NCBI GenBank assembly: GCA_021773645.1
Contig: JAJFJU010000026.1
Span: 1-64,000, forward strand
From: Gammaproteobacteria bacterium
Lineage (GTDB): Bacteria; Pseudomonadota; Gammaproteobacteria; HK1
Length of the DNA: 64,000 bases
Reading direction: 5' to 3'
Positions within the stretch are counted from its first letter, which is position 1; each line of letters begins with the position of its first letter. A program made the translations under genes and the position numbers. Under the pieces are notes generated by a model. That model did not search any database, had not been told where the DNA came from, and saw only the letters and a list, made by a program, of their open reading frames with translations. Shown here piece by piece: positions 18,556 to 27,018 of the stretch.

Positions 18556-20517
18556 TTGCGACTAAGCCCGGAACAAACCGCTATTTTCAGTGGCTTACTG
18601 CTGTTCAGCGCCCTCACTGTTAGTCTGGCTTATAACGGCATCCATCTCCAATATTTCGCCGTTGCCATTGCCTTACTGTTGGCCGCCATGACCAAAGGCC
18701 TGCTGGAGAGCCATCGTGACGGTATTACATTTCCCGTCACGGCACTCACCCTTTGCCTGCTGTTGTTCTGGGGCTGGCAGGGGCTGAGTATATTTTGGAG
18801 CGTCACCCCGTACATCAGCGTCATCATGTTCTGGTGGCTAGGCGCCCTGCCACTGGCCTTCCTGAGTTGGATGCTATTTCCCTCAACGCAACGCTGGCAG
18901 GCGCTGTTTTTTTTCATCCAGTGCCTCGGCCTTGGCCTGGCGGTATATGCGCTATATCAGAACCTTTATCTGCATACGGATCCGCGCTCGGTATTCTTAA
19001 ATCGAAATTCCCATGCTGCTTTTTTGAACCTCATCGCCCTCGCCGGCATGGGCACATTACTGCACGCCCTCGCCGCCAGACGCACCAACGCGCTATGGCA
19101 CGGAACGGTACTTTTCATCCTCGCGCTAGCGGTCTTTCTCACGGGCAGCCGTGGTGCCACCCTAGTGCTTATTATCGGTAGCCTCATTGTGCTCCGCCCC
19201 CATCGACAAATCTTGCCAACCCACGCCCCGCTAATGGTTGTGCTTTTAATGGTCGGTGCTTATGCCACCAGCCATTTCGGTTTTGTGGCGGGAGCATCCA
19301 ACATCGATCGACTGCTAAGTCTCTACAGTCCTGGCAGTGCCGGCCTCAGCCGCTTTGTCATCTGGGAGGCCGGCTGGCGTATGTTTCTCGATGCCCCGTG
19401 GCTGGGATGGGGGGCTGGCACCTTCTGGTTGGCTTTTCCCCCTTACCGCCATGCTCGCGATACCAGCGCTGGCTTTTATGTCCATAACGACTACCTGCAA
19501 CTGGCCATTGAGACCGGCCTGATCGGCCTGCTGCTATTTCTCATTTTTCTCATTGCAGTACTGCTGCTCTATGTCCGTAAGCGGCACATTAAACACGAAA
19601 CGTCCGCCCTGTTTGCCGCCTTGGCGGCCACCGCGATGCACAGCTTTTTCACCTTTAATCTCTATGTATTTCCCATCGCCCTACTTGCCGGGCTAATCCT
19701 TGGTCGGCTACACCAATTGGTATATACCGAAGCACCTACTGCCAGTTGGCGGCTCCATCCCAGTCAATATTTCCGATTACAGCCCTATCGACTCATCGTT
19801 ACCCTTGGAAGCGCAGTACCACTGCTCTACTTACTAAGCGTTGGCCTAGCCTTTCATTTCTCCGTGCAAGCCCGCCAGCTGTTAAATCAAGGTCAGTATC
19901 GACAGGCACTCACCACCCTGAAACAGGCTCAACGCTATGGACCAGACATCCATGTTTCACTCATGGAGGAGGCTCGAATTTATACCGCCTTGTTAGAGCA
20001 CGATCGAGAAATGACTACTAACCAGCGCACCACCCTTTATCGGGAGGCACTGCACCTGCTGGATAAAGCGCAGAGCAATAACCCCCTCTCACCCCGCTCC
20101 TACTTTTTACGGGCACGTCTGCACCTAACCATACCGGCACCAGCTCAGGATGAATGGAAAACTAAAGCGGGCTATTTCTACACCGAGTCACTGCGAGTCG
20201 ATCCGTTGTTTTACCCGGCTAGAGTGGCCTACGCCCGTTTATTGCTAACGGATTCAAAGGCCGCTGAGGCACTAGCAATGCTCGAAGCTGGCAGCCATTA
20301 CCCCTATCCACCCAGCGTCGCAGTGCTGCGCTACTACCACCTGCTGGCCGAGCAAAACCGGGCCGCGGGAAATGTGAAGAGAACGGCCCAGATCGAGGCC
20401 CGTTATCAGGCGCTTGCGGCACAACTCATCGCCATAGGAATCTTGGTAGAAAAGGAAAATATGCCGCTGACAAATGCTGGGGAAGGAACCCATAAAAACT
20501 TGCCTAGGAGCAAATAG
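18556..20517 (+). CDS. O-antigen ligase/polymerase family membrane protein with C-terminal TPR-like region
   Basis: The 653-aa protein has about ten to twelve membrane segments in residues 1-440. It has the Wzy_C-type signature: FLTGSRGATLVLIIG, then a loop with WLGWGAGTF and VHNDYLQLAIETGL. A soluble helical C-terminus (about 445-640) looks like tetratricopeptide repeats (LLNQGQYRQALTTLKQAQR). Such proteins join or polymerise surface glycans, or transfer them to pilins (PglL/PilO type). The substrate cannot be told. The start is TTG 18556, 3 nt after the trmL stop; no nearby ATG preserves the first membrane segment. Closeness to the pilus locus suggests, without proof, a pilin glycosyltransferase. 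Confidence 0.82.
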   Translation: MRLSPEQTAIFSGLLLFSALTVSLAYNGIHLQYFAVAIALLLAAMTKGLLESHRDGITFPVTALTLCLLLFWGWQGLSIFWSVTPYISVIMFWWLGALPLAFLSWMLFPSTQRWQALFFFIQCLGLGLAVYALYQNLYLHTDPRSVFLNRNSHAAFLNLIALAGMGTLLHALAARRTNALWHGTVLFILALAVFLTGSRGATLVLIIGSLIVLRPHRQILPTHAPLMVVLLMVGAYATSHFGFVAGASNIDRLLSLYSPGSAGLSRFVIWEAGWRMFLDAPWLGWGAGTFWLAFPPYRHARDTSAGFYVHNDYLQLAIETGLIGLLLFLIFLIAVLLLYVRKRHIKHETSALFAALAATAMHSFFTFNLYVFPIALLAGLILGRLHQLVYTEAPTASWRLHPSQYFRLQPYRLIVTLGSAVPLLYLLSVGLAFHFSVQARQLLNQGQYRQALTTLKQAQRYGPDIHVSLMEEARIYTALLEHDREMTTNQRTTLYREALHLLDKAQSNNPLSPRSYFLRARLHLTIPAPAQDEWKTKAGYFYTESLRVDPLFYPARVAYARLLLTDSKAAEALAMLEAGSHYPYPPSVAVLRYYHLLAEQNRAAGNVKRTAQIEARYQALAAQLIAIGILVEKENMPLTNAGEGTHKNLPRSK

Positions 20518-20576
20518 CGCCATAACGAATCGCCCAGCAGCTGATGGTCAACGGCAGGGCCGTGCCGGACGATCTG

Positions 20577-20969
20577 CTACGGGAAAACTACGGTCGCGAG
20601 CACCTGTCGCGAGACAAAGCCGTGATCACCGAGACTGCCACGGCTAGCGGTAGCAGTGAGATTATAAATCGTGTAGTTGGCCGCACCCTCGGTGACTGGC
20701 TGACTGGTGCAATCCACACTTAATGCATGGCCATCCAAGGCAAAGGCCACTGTGCCCGGGCAGGTCAGTGAAGACGCCGTGTTGTTGACGATATCGCTGG
20801 TGGCCCATTCAATGCCACTACGGGCAGTAAAATGGGCCCGTGTGCCCAATGCCGAGAGCATACCGCTAGTGTGCTGGGTACCACTCAGGCTCGCCATATA
20901 ACCCCCCAGCGCCGCCAGCACGACCAACAGGAAGATAGCGCTTACCAGCGCAAAGCCCTGCTGTCTCAT
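20577..20969 (-). CDS. mshP: MSHA biogenesis protein MshP
   Basis: This 130-aa pilin-like protein has a short leader MRQQG followed by FALVSAIFLLVVLAALGG, a prepilin-type N-terminal helix that lacks the usual Glu at +5. This is the MshP/PilX type of minor component. It is the last gene of the MSHA operon and overlaps the mshO stop by 4 nt. Its N-terminus would be processed by a prepilin peptidase encoded elsewhere. Confidence 0.85.
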   Translation of the reverse strand: MRQQGFALVSAIFLLVVLAALGGYMASLSGTQHTSGMLSALGTRAHFTARSGIEWATSDIVNNTASSLTCPGTVAFALDGHALSVDCTSQPVTEGAANYTIYNLTATASRGSLGDHGFVSRQVLATVVFP

Positions 20970-21841
20970 GGCACGTTACTCACATGGACCTGTTGCATCA
21001 GGGCTACTTTCTCCCCCTGATTCGACACCGTAATACGCAGGGTGAGCAGTCCTCCGCGAGTAGCGGTACCCGCCTGATAACTAAAGCTGCAGGCGCTAAT
21101 CCCATCCGCCAATAACCGTCCCGTAGCACCCGCGCCCGTCAGCTCAGCCGCACTGTCCACGTTAGACTGGAGCGCAGTGACTGTATGACCCGCATAGCGC
21201 ACTACGGAACCTGCCCCCAGATCGCAGAGATAGGCCACTGGCCCATCGACAATGTAAAAACGCTGTCCGGGTGAGGTCAGCGGAAACGGTGTGGCACGAG
21301 CGAAGCCTACGGACGCAGCAGTCACAATTTGTAATGCAGCGGCATTATCCAGAGCATAAAAATTGGCCCCCACCTGACCGGTGTTGTAGATAACCAGGCA
21401 GTCCGTTGTTCCAGCGGCACAATCGCCCGGGACTGCACCCAGATTACTAGCAATCAGCCCGGGAGGAGCCATGTTGGGAAGCACACCAAGGACGTCGAAA
21501 GTATCCGTGTTCGCGCTAAAGTCCAACACATCACCAGGACCAGCCGTACGATAACGCGCACCACTCACGGTACGGGCAAACTCAACGACCCGACCCGTGC
21601 CATCCACCCGGATACTATTGGGCAAAGCCAGGCGGATCTCACGGCTCATGCGTTCCAACGTTATTGCCGCCACATCCACCAGCTGCGCGCGACGGCTCAA
21701 GTCCATAAACCCCTGGATCGGCTGGGCAATAAAGCGCCCAACCACCACCGCAATGATGCCGGTGATCATGATCACCATAACCATCTCAATAAGGGTAAAC
21801 CCCCGTCCGAACGCACGCCTTGAAAGGCTAGAAATTCGCAC
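20966..21841 (-). CDS. mshO: MSHA biogenesis protein MshO (minor pilin)
   Basis: This 291-aa protein has a type III prepilin leader ending at Gly14 and then FTLIEMVMVIMITGIIAVVV. The body (LVDVAAITLERMSREIRLALP) matches the MshO/PilW class of minor pilins, which are thought to prime pilus assembly. It overlaps mshD by 14 nt upstream and mshP by 4 nt downstream. Confidence 0.9.
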   Translation of the reverse strand: MRISSLSRRAFGRGFTLIEMVMVIMITGIIAVVVGRFIAQPIQGFMDLSRRAQLVDVAAITLERMSREIRLALPNSIRVDGTGRVVEFARTVSGARYRTAGPGDVLDFSANTDTFDVLGVLPNMAPPGLIASNLGAVPGDCAAGTTDCLVIYNTGQVGANFYALDNAAALQIVTAASVGFARATPFPLTSPGQRFYIVDGPVAYLCDLGAGSVVRYAGHTVTALQSNVDSAAELTGAGATGRLLADGISACSFSYQAGTATRGGLLTLRITVSNQGEKVALMQQVHVSNVP

Positions 21842-22319
21842 GGTAACCCGTCAGAGAAAGGCCCACATCCGGCACCCGCGTGTGGCTCACGGTCACCTCC
21901 ACGCGCTGTACTGGAGCACCATTCAGAGTCGAAGCCACCACACTGACCCCGACGGTATAATTGGGCAAATCATCAATGGGGACACCAAACTGATCGCAAG
22001 CACAGTTGCCTAATACCGGGCAAGCAGCACTGGTACTCAGACAACCATTGCTGGCAAGGGCATGGTAATCATCCACATCATCGTAAATCTCCCGGTTAGC
22101 GCCCTCAGCATCGACATCGGGATCGGCAAAGTCACGAAGCAGGATCTCTTCCAGGTAGGACTGGGCGATGGCAAGGGCCTGCATACGCAACACCGGATCG
22201 GCACTTTTGGCAGTGGTGAGATTCATCACCCCGAGTATCCCAGCCAGACCGACCGAGATGATCACGATACTGATCACCAATTCAATTAGGCTTGCACCAC
22301 GGTGGCTATTAAAGCGCAT
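21828..22319 (-). CDS. mshD: MSHA biogenesis protein MshD (minor pilin)
   Basis: This 163-aa pilin-like protein starts MRFNSHRG followed by ASLIELVISIVIISVGLAG, a prepilin cleavage site with Ala at +1 and Glu at +5. The PilV-like segment AIAQSYLEEILLRDF follows. I chose ATG 22319; the frame is open further upstream, but that extension lies in mshC and has no pilin features. It overlaps the mshC end by 11 nt. Confidence 0.87.
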   Translation of the reverse strand: MRFNSHRGASLIELVISIVIISVGLAGILGVMNLTTAKSADPVLRMQALAIAQSYLEEILLRDFADPDVDAEGANREIYDDVDDYHALASNGCLSTSAACPVLGNCACDQFGVPIDDLPNYTVGVSVVASTLNGAPVQRVEVTVSHTRVPDVGLSLTGYRANF

Positions 22320-22815
22320 GGGAGTAACCAGTCTCGGCCTCGATACGCATACCAAGGGCACCGATAGACAGATTAGTAGCAGCGCCGAGAATGCTCCCGG
22401 AGCCAGGATCCCGTGGCCGACCGGCACGGTCAAAATAGAGGCTGGCTGTACCCCCCACACTGGTCCCCGCCGGCGGACTGGCGGCAAAGCCGCCGGCCCG
22501 GCTCGGATGGGGTATAGCCACACTAAAGGTGCCGGTGCTACAACCAGTATTACGGCGACTGAGACTATAGCCACCGGCATTGATACTCACCTGCACATCG
22601 CAACCCGAGGCCAACGCCACCTTCTGTGCATAACGCACCGCCGCCAGGGTTTCCTCGAAGTAGCCACTCTCGTCGAACACCCCCCGATCGAAAAAGCGCG
22701 GCAGGGCCACCACGGCAAGAATACCGGTGATGCTAATAACCATCACCAATTCCATTAGGCTAAAACCTGCGGAATCCCTGGCGCTGCCATATCTGCGCAG
22801 ACCTTGCCTCAACAT
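22309..22815 (-). CDS. mshC: MSHA biogenesis protein MshC (minor pilin)
   Basis: This 168-aa GspH/FimT-like pseudopilin has its leader end at Gly17, followed by FSLMELVMVISITGILAVV. The motif AAVRYAQKVALASGCDV is typical of the family. The ATG at 22815 is preferred; a GTG pair at 22836/22833 would extend it by seven residues. Neither has a good ribosome site. It lies about 90 nt after the major pilin gene. Confidence 0.87.
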   Translation of the reverse strand: MLRQGLRRYGSARDSAGFSLMELVMVISITGILAVVALPRFFDRGVFDESGYFEETLAAVRYAQKVALASGCDVQVSINAGGYSLSRRNTGCSTGTFSVAIPHPSRAGGFAASPPAGTSVGGTASLYFDRAGRPRDPGSGSILGAATNLSIGALGMRIEAETGYSHAL

Positions 22816-22905
22816 AGGCGGGTACTCAGACACCACATGAAATGCTCATAATGAGCGCCCCGCACCCACCCGGCCAGGAATGGGCGACAAAATAATCAGG
22901 GCTTC

Positions 22906-23256
22906 CTATGGGATAGCGTGTCCGACAAAGCTTGCAGCTGCCCCAGAAGTATGGACCACATTACATCCGGGAATGCCGCCACTAATCGAATAGTTAGCCG
23001 GCAAACCACCATCCAGGGTACTTGCAATATCACCACAACTTGCCACAGCGTCACCATTGGCAACATTCAAGCTACGCACCGCAAGATTGATGGCTGAGCC
23101 CGAACCTAGGGCACCCGCGATTCCGTCGGTCGCTGCCTGTTGGGCTTCCGTCGACAGATCAGTGAACTTCGGGATTGCCGTCGCTGCCAAAATACCCAGA
23201 ATAACGATGACCATTACCAGCTCGATCAGGGTGAAACCTGCTTGTTGCTTACTCAT
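22906..23256 (-). CDS. mshA: MSHA major pilin
   Basis: This 116-aa type IVa pilin has the short leader MSKQQAG cut before [20 protein letters not shown]. Two cysteines (in VASCGDIAS and GIPGCNV) could form the C-terminal disulfide loop. The second of two ATGs was chosen because AAGGAG lies 6 nt before it and directly abuts the first. It is preceded by its own roughly 100-nt leader with dyad symmetry, fitting a strongly expressed major subunit. Only one mshA/mshB-like gene is present, whereas Vibrio has both. Confidence 0.9.
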   Translation of the reverse strand: MSKQQAGFTLIELVMVIVILGILAATAIPKFTDLSTEAQQAATDGIAGALGSGSAINLAVRSLNVANGDAVASCGDIASTLDGGLPANYSISGGIPGCNVVHTSGAAASFVGHAIP

Positions 23257-23354
23257 TTCCATCTCCTTTAATCGGGGCCAAGCCCCATCTTTTTCGATGG
23301 CATCAGTCTATGCCACCGGACTTAAAAAAACCCTTAATCACCACACATTCTTAC
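23257..23354 (-). promoter_or_regulatory. mshA leader region with two dyads
   Basis: The 98 nt between mshF and mshA hold a palindrome TGGCAT-6nt-ATGCCA (23299-23316). Nearer the start is a hairpin GGGGC-TTG-GCCCC just before the Shine-Dalgarno. The first could be an operator, and the second could protect or control the pilin mRNA. A promoter for separate mshA expression is likely here, but boxes could not be placed surely. Confidence 0.4.
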
Positions 23355-23948
23355 TTAGCCATCCGTGCCCACTGTAGCAGTCCAACGGTAGGACTCGCGT
23401 GGGCGCAGGTGAATCGCTGAAAAACGATCCTGTTCCGGATCATAGCGACCGTTATCGTTAACATCGGTATAACTCAGCCGCACCTGGAAGCGGGCCCTTT
23501 CAGCCCCCGGCAGTGCACTGCGGAAATACCCGCCATGATTGACCCGGTAAACCAGGCTGGCCTCCGGGACATCGAAATACCAGCTCCCTCCAGCGATATC
23601 TGCCGCCTCCGAGTCATTGATCTCGCCTAAGTAATTAGCCATGCGCTGGAGTGGCGAAACCACCGCATCATCCTGTCCTGATCGGCGCAGCTTGATGGCA
23701 AAGGGATTGCTGTATTCCAACTGACCAATTCCCACTTTATCCTGGTGTATCAGGCGGCTCAGAGCCGTCATGCTGAGTGCCTGCCGAAGGTTATACAGTG
23801 TCGCTTCCATGCTGCTCTGTTCTGCTAGCGCCATCAGTCCACGCATCTTGTGGATACCCACCACGATGAGCAACAACACAATGGCCGTGACCATGCCCAA
23901 TTCCATCAGGCTTAGCTGACGCTGAATATGTTGGCTGTACAGAGCCAT
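23355..23948 (-). CDS. mshF: MshF-like pilus biogenesis protein
   Basis: This 197-aa protein has one N-terminal hydrophobic helix (LSLMELGMVTAIVLLLIVVG) resembling a pilin N-terminus, with Glu at +5. Gln replaces the Gly that prepilin peptidase normally needs at -1, so it may not be processed and may stay as a membrane anchor. Its place between mshG and mshA is that of mshF. It contains YTDVNDNGRYDPEQDRF, a possible calcium-binding Asp-rich turn. The start at ATG 23948 lies 2 nt after the mshG stop; the open frame further upstream overlaps mshG and is not needed. Confidence 0.75.
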   Translation of the reverse strand: MALYSQHIQRQLSLMELGMVTAIVLLLIVVGIHKMRGLMALAEQSSMEATLYNLRQALSMTALSRLIHQDKVGIGQLEYSNPFAIKLRRSGQDDAVVSPLQRMANYLGEINDSEAADIAGGSWYFDVPEASLVYRVNHGGYFRSALPGAERARFQVRLSYTDVNDNGRYDPEQDRFSAIHLRPRESYRWTATVGTDG

Positions 23949-23950
23949 CA

Positions 23951-25177
23951 CTAACGCTGGGTCGCCGCCGAACCAAGGTCCCACATAGGCAGAAAGACAC
24001 CCAGTGCGAGAATCAATACCATGCCCCCCACCGCCACCAACAAGATGGGCTCAATAGCAGCACTCAGGTTCTTGATGTCATAACTCACCTCACGCTCATA
24101 GAAGCCTGCCACCTCCTCCAGCATGTCATCCACCGCACCAGTCTCTTCGCCCACAGCAATCATCTGCAATACCAGCGGGGTGAACATGCCAGTAGCGGCA
24201 GCGGTGCGAGAAAGCGAGTCACCGCGCTCAATGCCATTACGCATTTCCAGTATGCGATCCCCCACAAATTCGTTATCTACCGCTCGCGCCACCACCGCTA
24301 AAGCCTGAATCAGCGGCACACCGGAGCGCGCGGTGATAGAAAAAGCCCGAGCAAAACGCCCCAATGTCGCGCGTTCAAGGATCCCCCCCACCACCGGTAT
24401 GCGTAGCTTCCATTTGTCCCATCGATATCGCCCCTCTTCTGTGCGTACCCAAGCACGGATGCCAATAAAAGCGAGCACTAGCAGACCCAGCATATGGGGC
24501 CAATAACTGACAAAAAATGCTGACACGGACATCAACAGCTGAGTTGCCCAAGGTAATTCGGCATGAAACTGCTCAAACACCTTGGCGAAGGCGGGAATCA
24601 CAAAAACATTGATAATGCCCATGGCGATACTGATGGCGATGATGACGAAGATGGGATAACGCAGCGCCGCCTTGATCGCATCCCGGGTCTCCCGTTCCAA
24701 TTCCAGATATTCGGTAATACGCAGGAAGGCCTCATCCAGGCGCCCGGTGTTCTCACCGACACGAACCAGGCTGATAAACAAACTGCCAAAAACATCATCG
24801 TAGCGGGCCAGTGAATTACCCAGCTCCTGCCCCGACTCCAGGTTTTCCCTTATATCATCAAGGATCTCCACCATGCGCGGATTGCGTGAGGATTCCGATA
24901 GCCGCCGCAGGCCTCGAATCAACGGCACCCCCGCCTTCATCAAGGTGTACATCTGACGGCTGAAGAGAATGAGATCCCCAAGATCCGGATCACGCGCAGT
25001 GAGGCGCGTATTCAGGGCTGCGAACACATCCGTGTGCACCGTCTGCTCACGGATATCCACCGGCGTAACACCAGTATTTAGCAGTTGTGCAGCCGCCGCA
25101 TCGGCTGAGGCGGCATCAAGTTGCCCTTCCAGCAGATCGCCGCGGAGCCCCCGTGCCTTGTAGTGAAAAAGCGCCAT
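23951..25177 (-). CDS. mshG: MSHA platform protein MshG
   Basis: This 408-aa inner-membrane protein belongs to the GspF/PilC family, which couples the ATPase to pilin addition. Two T2SSF domains are visible: LILFSRQMYTLMKAGVPLI near 80-100 and RFARAFSITARSGVPLIQAL near 275-295. Three long membrane segments occur near 170-195, 220-240 and 375-400. It starts 3 nt after the mshE stop. Confidence 0.94.
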   Translation of the reverse strand: MALFHYKARGLRGDLLEGQLDAASADAAAAQLLNTGVTPVDIREQTVHTDVFAALNTRLTARDPDLGDLILFSRQMYTLMKAGVPLIRGLRRLSESSRNPRMVEILDDIRENLESGQELGNSLARYDDVFGSLFISLVRVGENTGRLDEAFLRITEYLELERETRDAIKAALRYPIFVIIAISIAMGIINVFVIPAFAKVFEQFHAELPWATQLLMSVSAFFVSYWPHMLGLLVLAFIGIRAWVRTEEGRYRWDKWKLRIPVVGGILERATLGRFARAFSITARSGVPLIQALAVVARAVDNEFVGDRILEMRNGIERGDSLSRTAAATGMFTPLVLQMIAVGEETGAVDDMLEEVAGFYEREVSYDIKNLSAAIEPILLVAVGGMVLILALGVFLPMWDLGSAATQR

Positions 25178-25180
25178 GCC

Positions 25181-26959
25181 CTAGGTCCCAGACTCCGCCA
25201 TGGACAGTGCTGGAGAATCAGTGGCAGCCCCTTGCTTTGGCGGCTCATCCTCGGACTCGTCCAGGGTGCCCATGAGACCCATGGCCTCCTCCAGCGTGGT
25301 TTCACCCACCAGCGCCAGCGCCGCGGCATTATGTGCCAGTGACCGACCCGCCATCTGCTCTGCAGCCAACTCGGCAAAAGATTCGGTATCATCATTGCGC
25401 AGGGCTTTTTGCAGCGCCGGGTCGATATCCAGAATCTCGAACACGCCACGTCGACCGGAATAACCCGTGTGATTGCAATGGGTACAACCGGTCCCATGTC
25501 GGAGCTGCTGCCCGCCAAGTTGCCCGTCGAGCATCTGCTCCAGCCAGGCCATCTCGTGCTCCGTAGCTTGGTATTCCTGCACACAACTCTCACAGATGCG
25601 ACGCACCAGACGCTGTGCCACCACGGCATTTAGCGAAGATGCCGTGAGATACCCCTGGGCCCCCATGTCGAGCAGACGGCTCACAGTACCTACCGCATCG
25701 TTGGTATGCAGGGTGGACAACACCATGTGGCCGGTCATGGCGGCACGCAGGCCGATCTCCACAGTCTCTTCATCACGCATTTCGCCCACCAGCACCACAT
25801 CCGGATCCTGGCGCAGCACCGCACGCAACACCCGCGCAAAAGTCAGATCAATCTCGGTGTTTATCTGCACCTGATTGACTCGGGGCAAACGATATTCCAC
25901 CGGGTTTTCCACTGTGATGAGCTTGGTCTCCGGGCGATTAAGATGGGAAAGGGCCGCATACAGGGTGGTGGTCTTACCACTACCGGTAGGACCGGTTACC
26001 AGCACCATGCCGTGGGGCCGTTCAATAGCAGCCTCGTAACGGCGGCGCTCATCCGCATTCATACCAATCCGATCCATGCTGATAAGACCAGCAGATTGAT
26101 CAAGCAGACGCATCACCACGGATTCGCCGTGCAGCACCGGCATGGTGGAAAGCCGCACATCCACCGCTCGATCCCTAATTTTGAGGCTAAAACGACCATC
26201 TTGCGGCAGGCGTTTTTCCGAGATATCGAGCCCCGCCATGAGCTTGAGGCGTACCACCAGCGCCGAAGCGATACGCTTCTCGTCCATCACCTGCTCCTGC
26301 AGCACACCATCCACACGCTGGCGAATACGCAATACTGTTTCGTCAGGCTCTATGTGAATATCAGACGCATGCACCTGCAAGGCATCCTCAAACAGCGTGC
26401 GTATAAGCTTGACCACCGGTGCCCCGGCAATATCATCACTTTCAGTCAAATCCTCCAGATCGATGTCACGATCCGACAGTTCTTCCTGTAATTCTTCGGC
26501 TAGCGAGCTAATTTCCTCGGTGCGCCGATAGATGGTGTCGAAGTTTTGTAGCAGCTCGATCTCGCTAACCACCGCGACCTGCACAGGGCAACGCAACTGA
26601 CGGACAATTTCATCGTAGGCAAAGATGTCAGTCGGGTCGGCCATGCCCACTAGCACCCCATCATCCACCTCCTCCAAGACCAATGCCCGGTGACGACGTG
26701 CCTGAATCTCCGGTAGACGATGGATAACTTTCGGGTTGAAGGAAAAATGCTTTAAATCGACGTAGGGTATATCCAGCTGACGGGCAAGAAATTCCAGCAG
26801 GGCCTGCTCGGCAATATAACCGTTGTCGATAAGCACCCGACCGAGCTTGCGACCACTCTTCTTCTGGTCCTTAAGGGCCACGGTAAGCTGTGCTTCCGAA
26901 ATCACCTTATGCTGAACCAGCAGGTCACCAATGCGAATTTTTAGTCGTTTTAGAGCCAT
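25181..26959 (-). CDS. mshE: MSHA extension ATPase MshE with c-di-GMP-binding N-domain
   Basis: This 592-aa GspE/PilB-type hexameric ATPase drives pilus extension. The N-terminus carries two tandem MshEN motifs: RIGDLLVQHKVI...LTVALKDQ (Arg9 to Gln32) and KLGRVLIDNGYI...LLEFLARQ (Lys38 to Gln61). This is the pattern known to bind cyclic di-GMP. The ATPase core has Walker A GPTGSGKTTTLY, Asp and His boxes, and Walker B DPDVVLVGEMRDEET. A zinc-binding CESC...CTHC element follows. Pilus extension is therefore probably c-di-GMP dependent. Confidence 0.96.
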   Translation of the reverse strand: MALKRLKIRIGDLLVQHKVISEAQLTVALKDQKKSGRKLGRVLIDNGYIAEQALLEFLARQLDIPYVDLKHFSFNPKVIHRLPEIQARRHRALVLEEVDDGVLVGMADPTDIFAYDEIVRQLRCPVQVAVVSEIELLQNFDTIYRRTEEISSLAEELQEELSDRDIDLEDLTESDDIAGAPVVKLIRTLFEDALQVHASDIHIEPDETVLRIRQRVDGVLQEQVMDEKRIASALVVRLKLMAGLDISEKRLPQDGRFSLKIRDRAVDVRLSTMPVLHGESVVMRLLDQSAGLISMDRIGMNADERRRYEAAIERPHGMVLVTGPTGSGKTTTLYAALSHLNRPETKLITVENPVEYRLPRVNQVQINTEIDLTFARVLRAVLRQDPDVVLVGEMRDEETVEIGLRAAMTGHMVLSTLHTNDAVGTVSRLLDMGAQGYLTASSLNAVVAQRLVRRICESCVQEYQATEHEMAWLEQMLDGQLGGQQLRHGTGCTHCNHTGYSGRRGVFEILDIDPALQKALRNDDTESFAELAAEQMAGRSLAHNAAALALVGETTLEEAMGLMGTLDESEDEPPKQGAATDSPALSMAESGT

Positions 26960-27018
26960 GTTTTAAAGAGGGTGTATTTGTCCTAGTGAGTTTCTATTCG
27001 ACACGCGTAACCATTCCG

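Noticed and set aside
23299-23316. sigma54 promoter upstream of mshA
   Set aside because: TGGCA and a downstream TGC are present, but the spacing between the GG and GC dinucleotides is 11 nt instead of the required 10, and the sequence is better explained as a palindrome.
25706-26491. Long open frame on the plus strand (261 codons)
   Set aside because: It lies entirely antisense to mshE, whose domains are unmistakable, and its translation has no motif; it is a codon-bias shadow. The same applies to 4021-4659 opposite smg and 14584-15069 opposite trkA.
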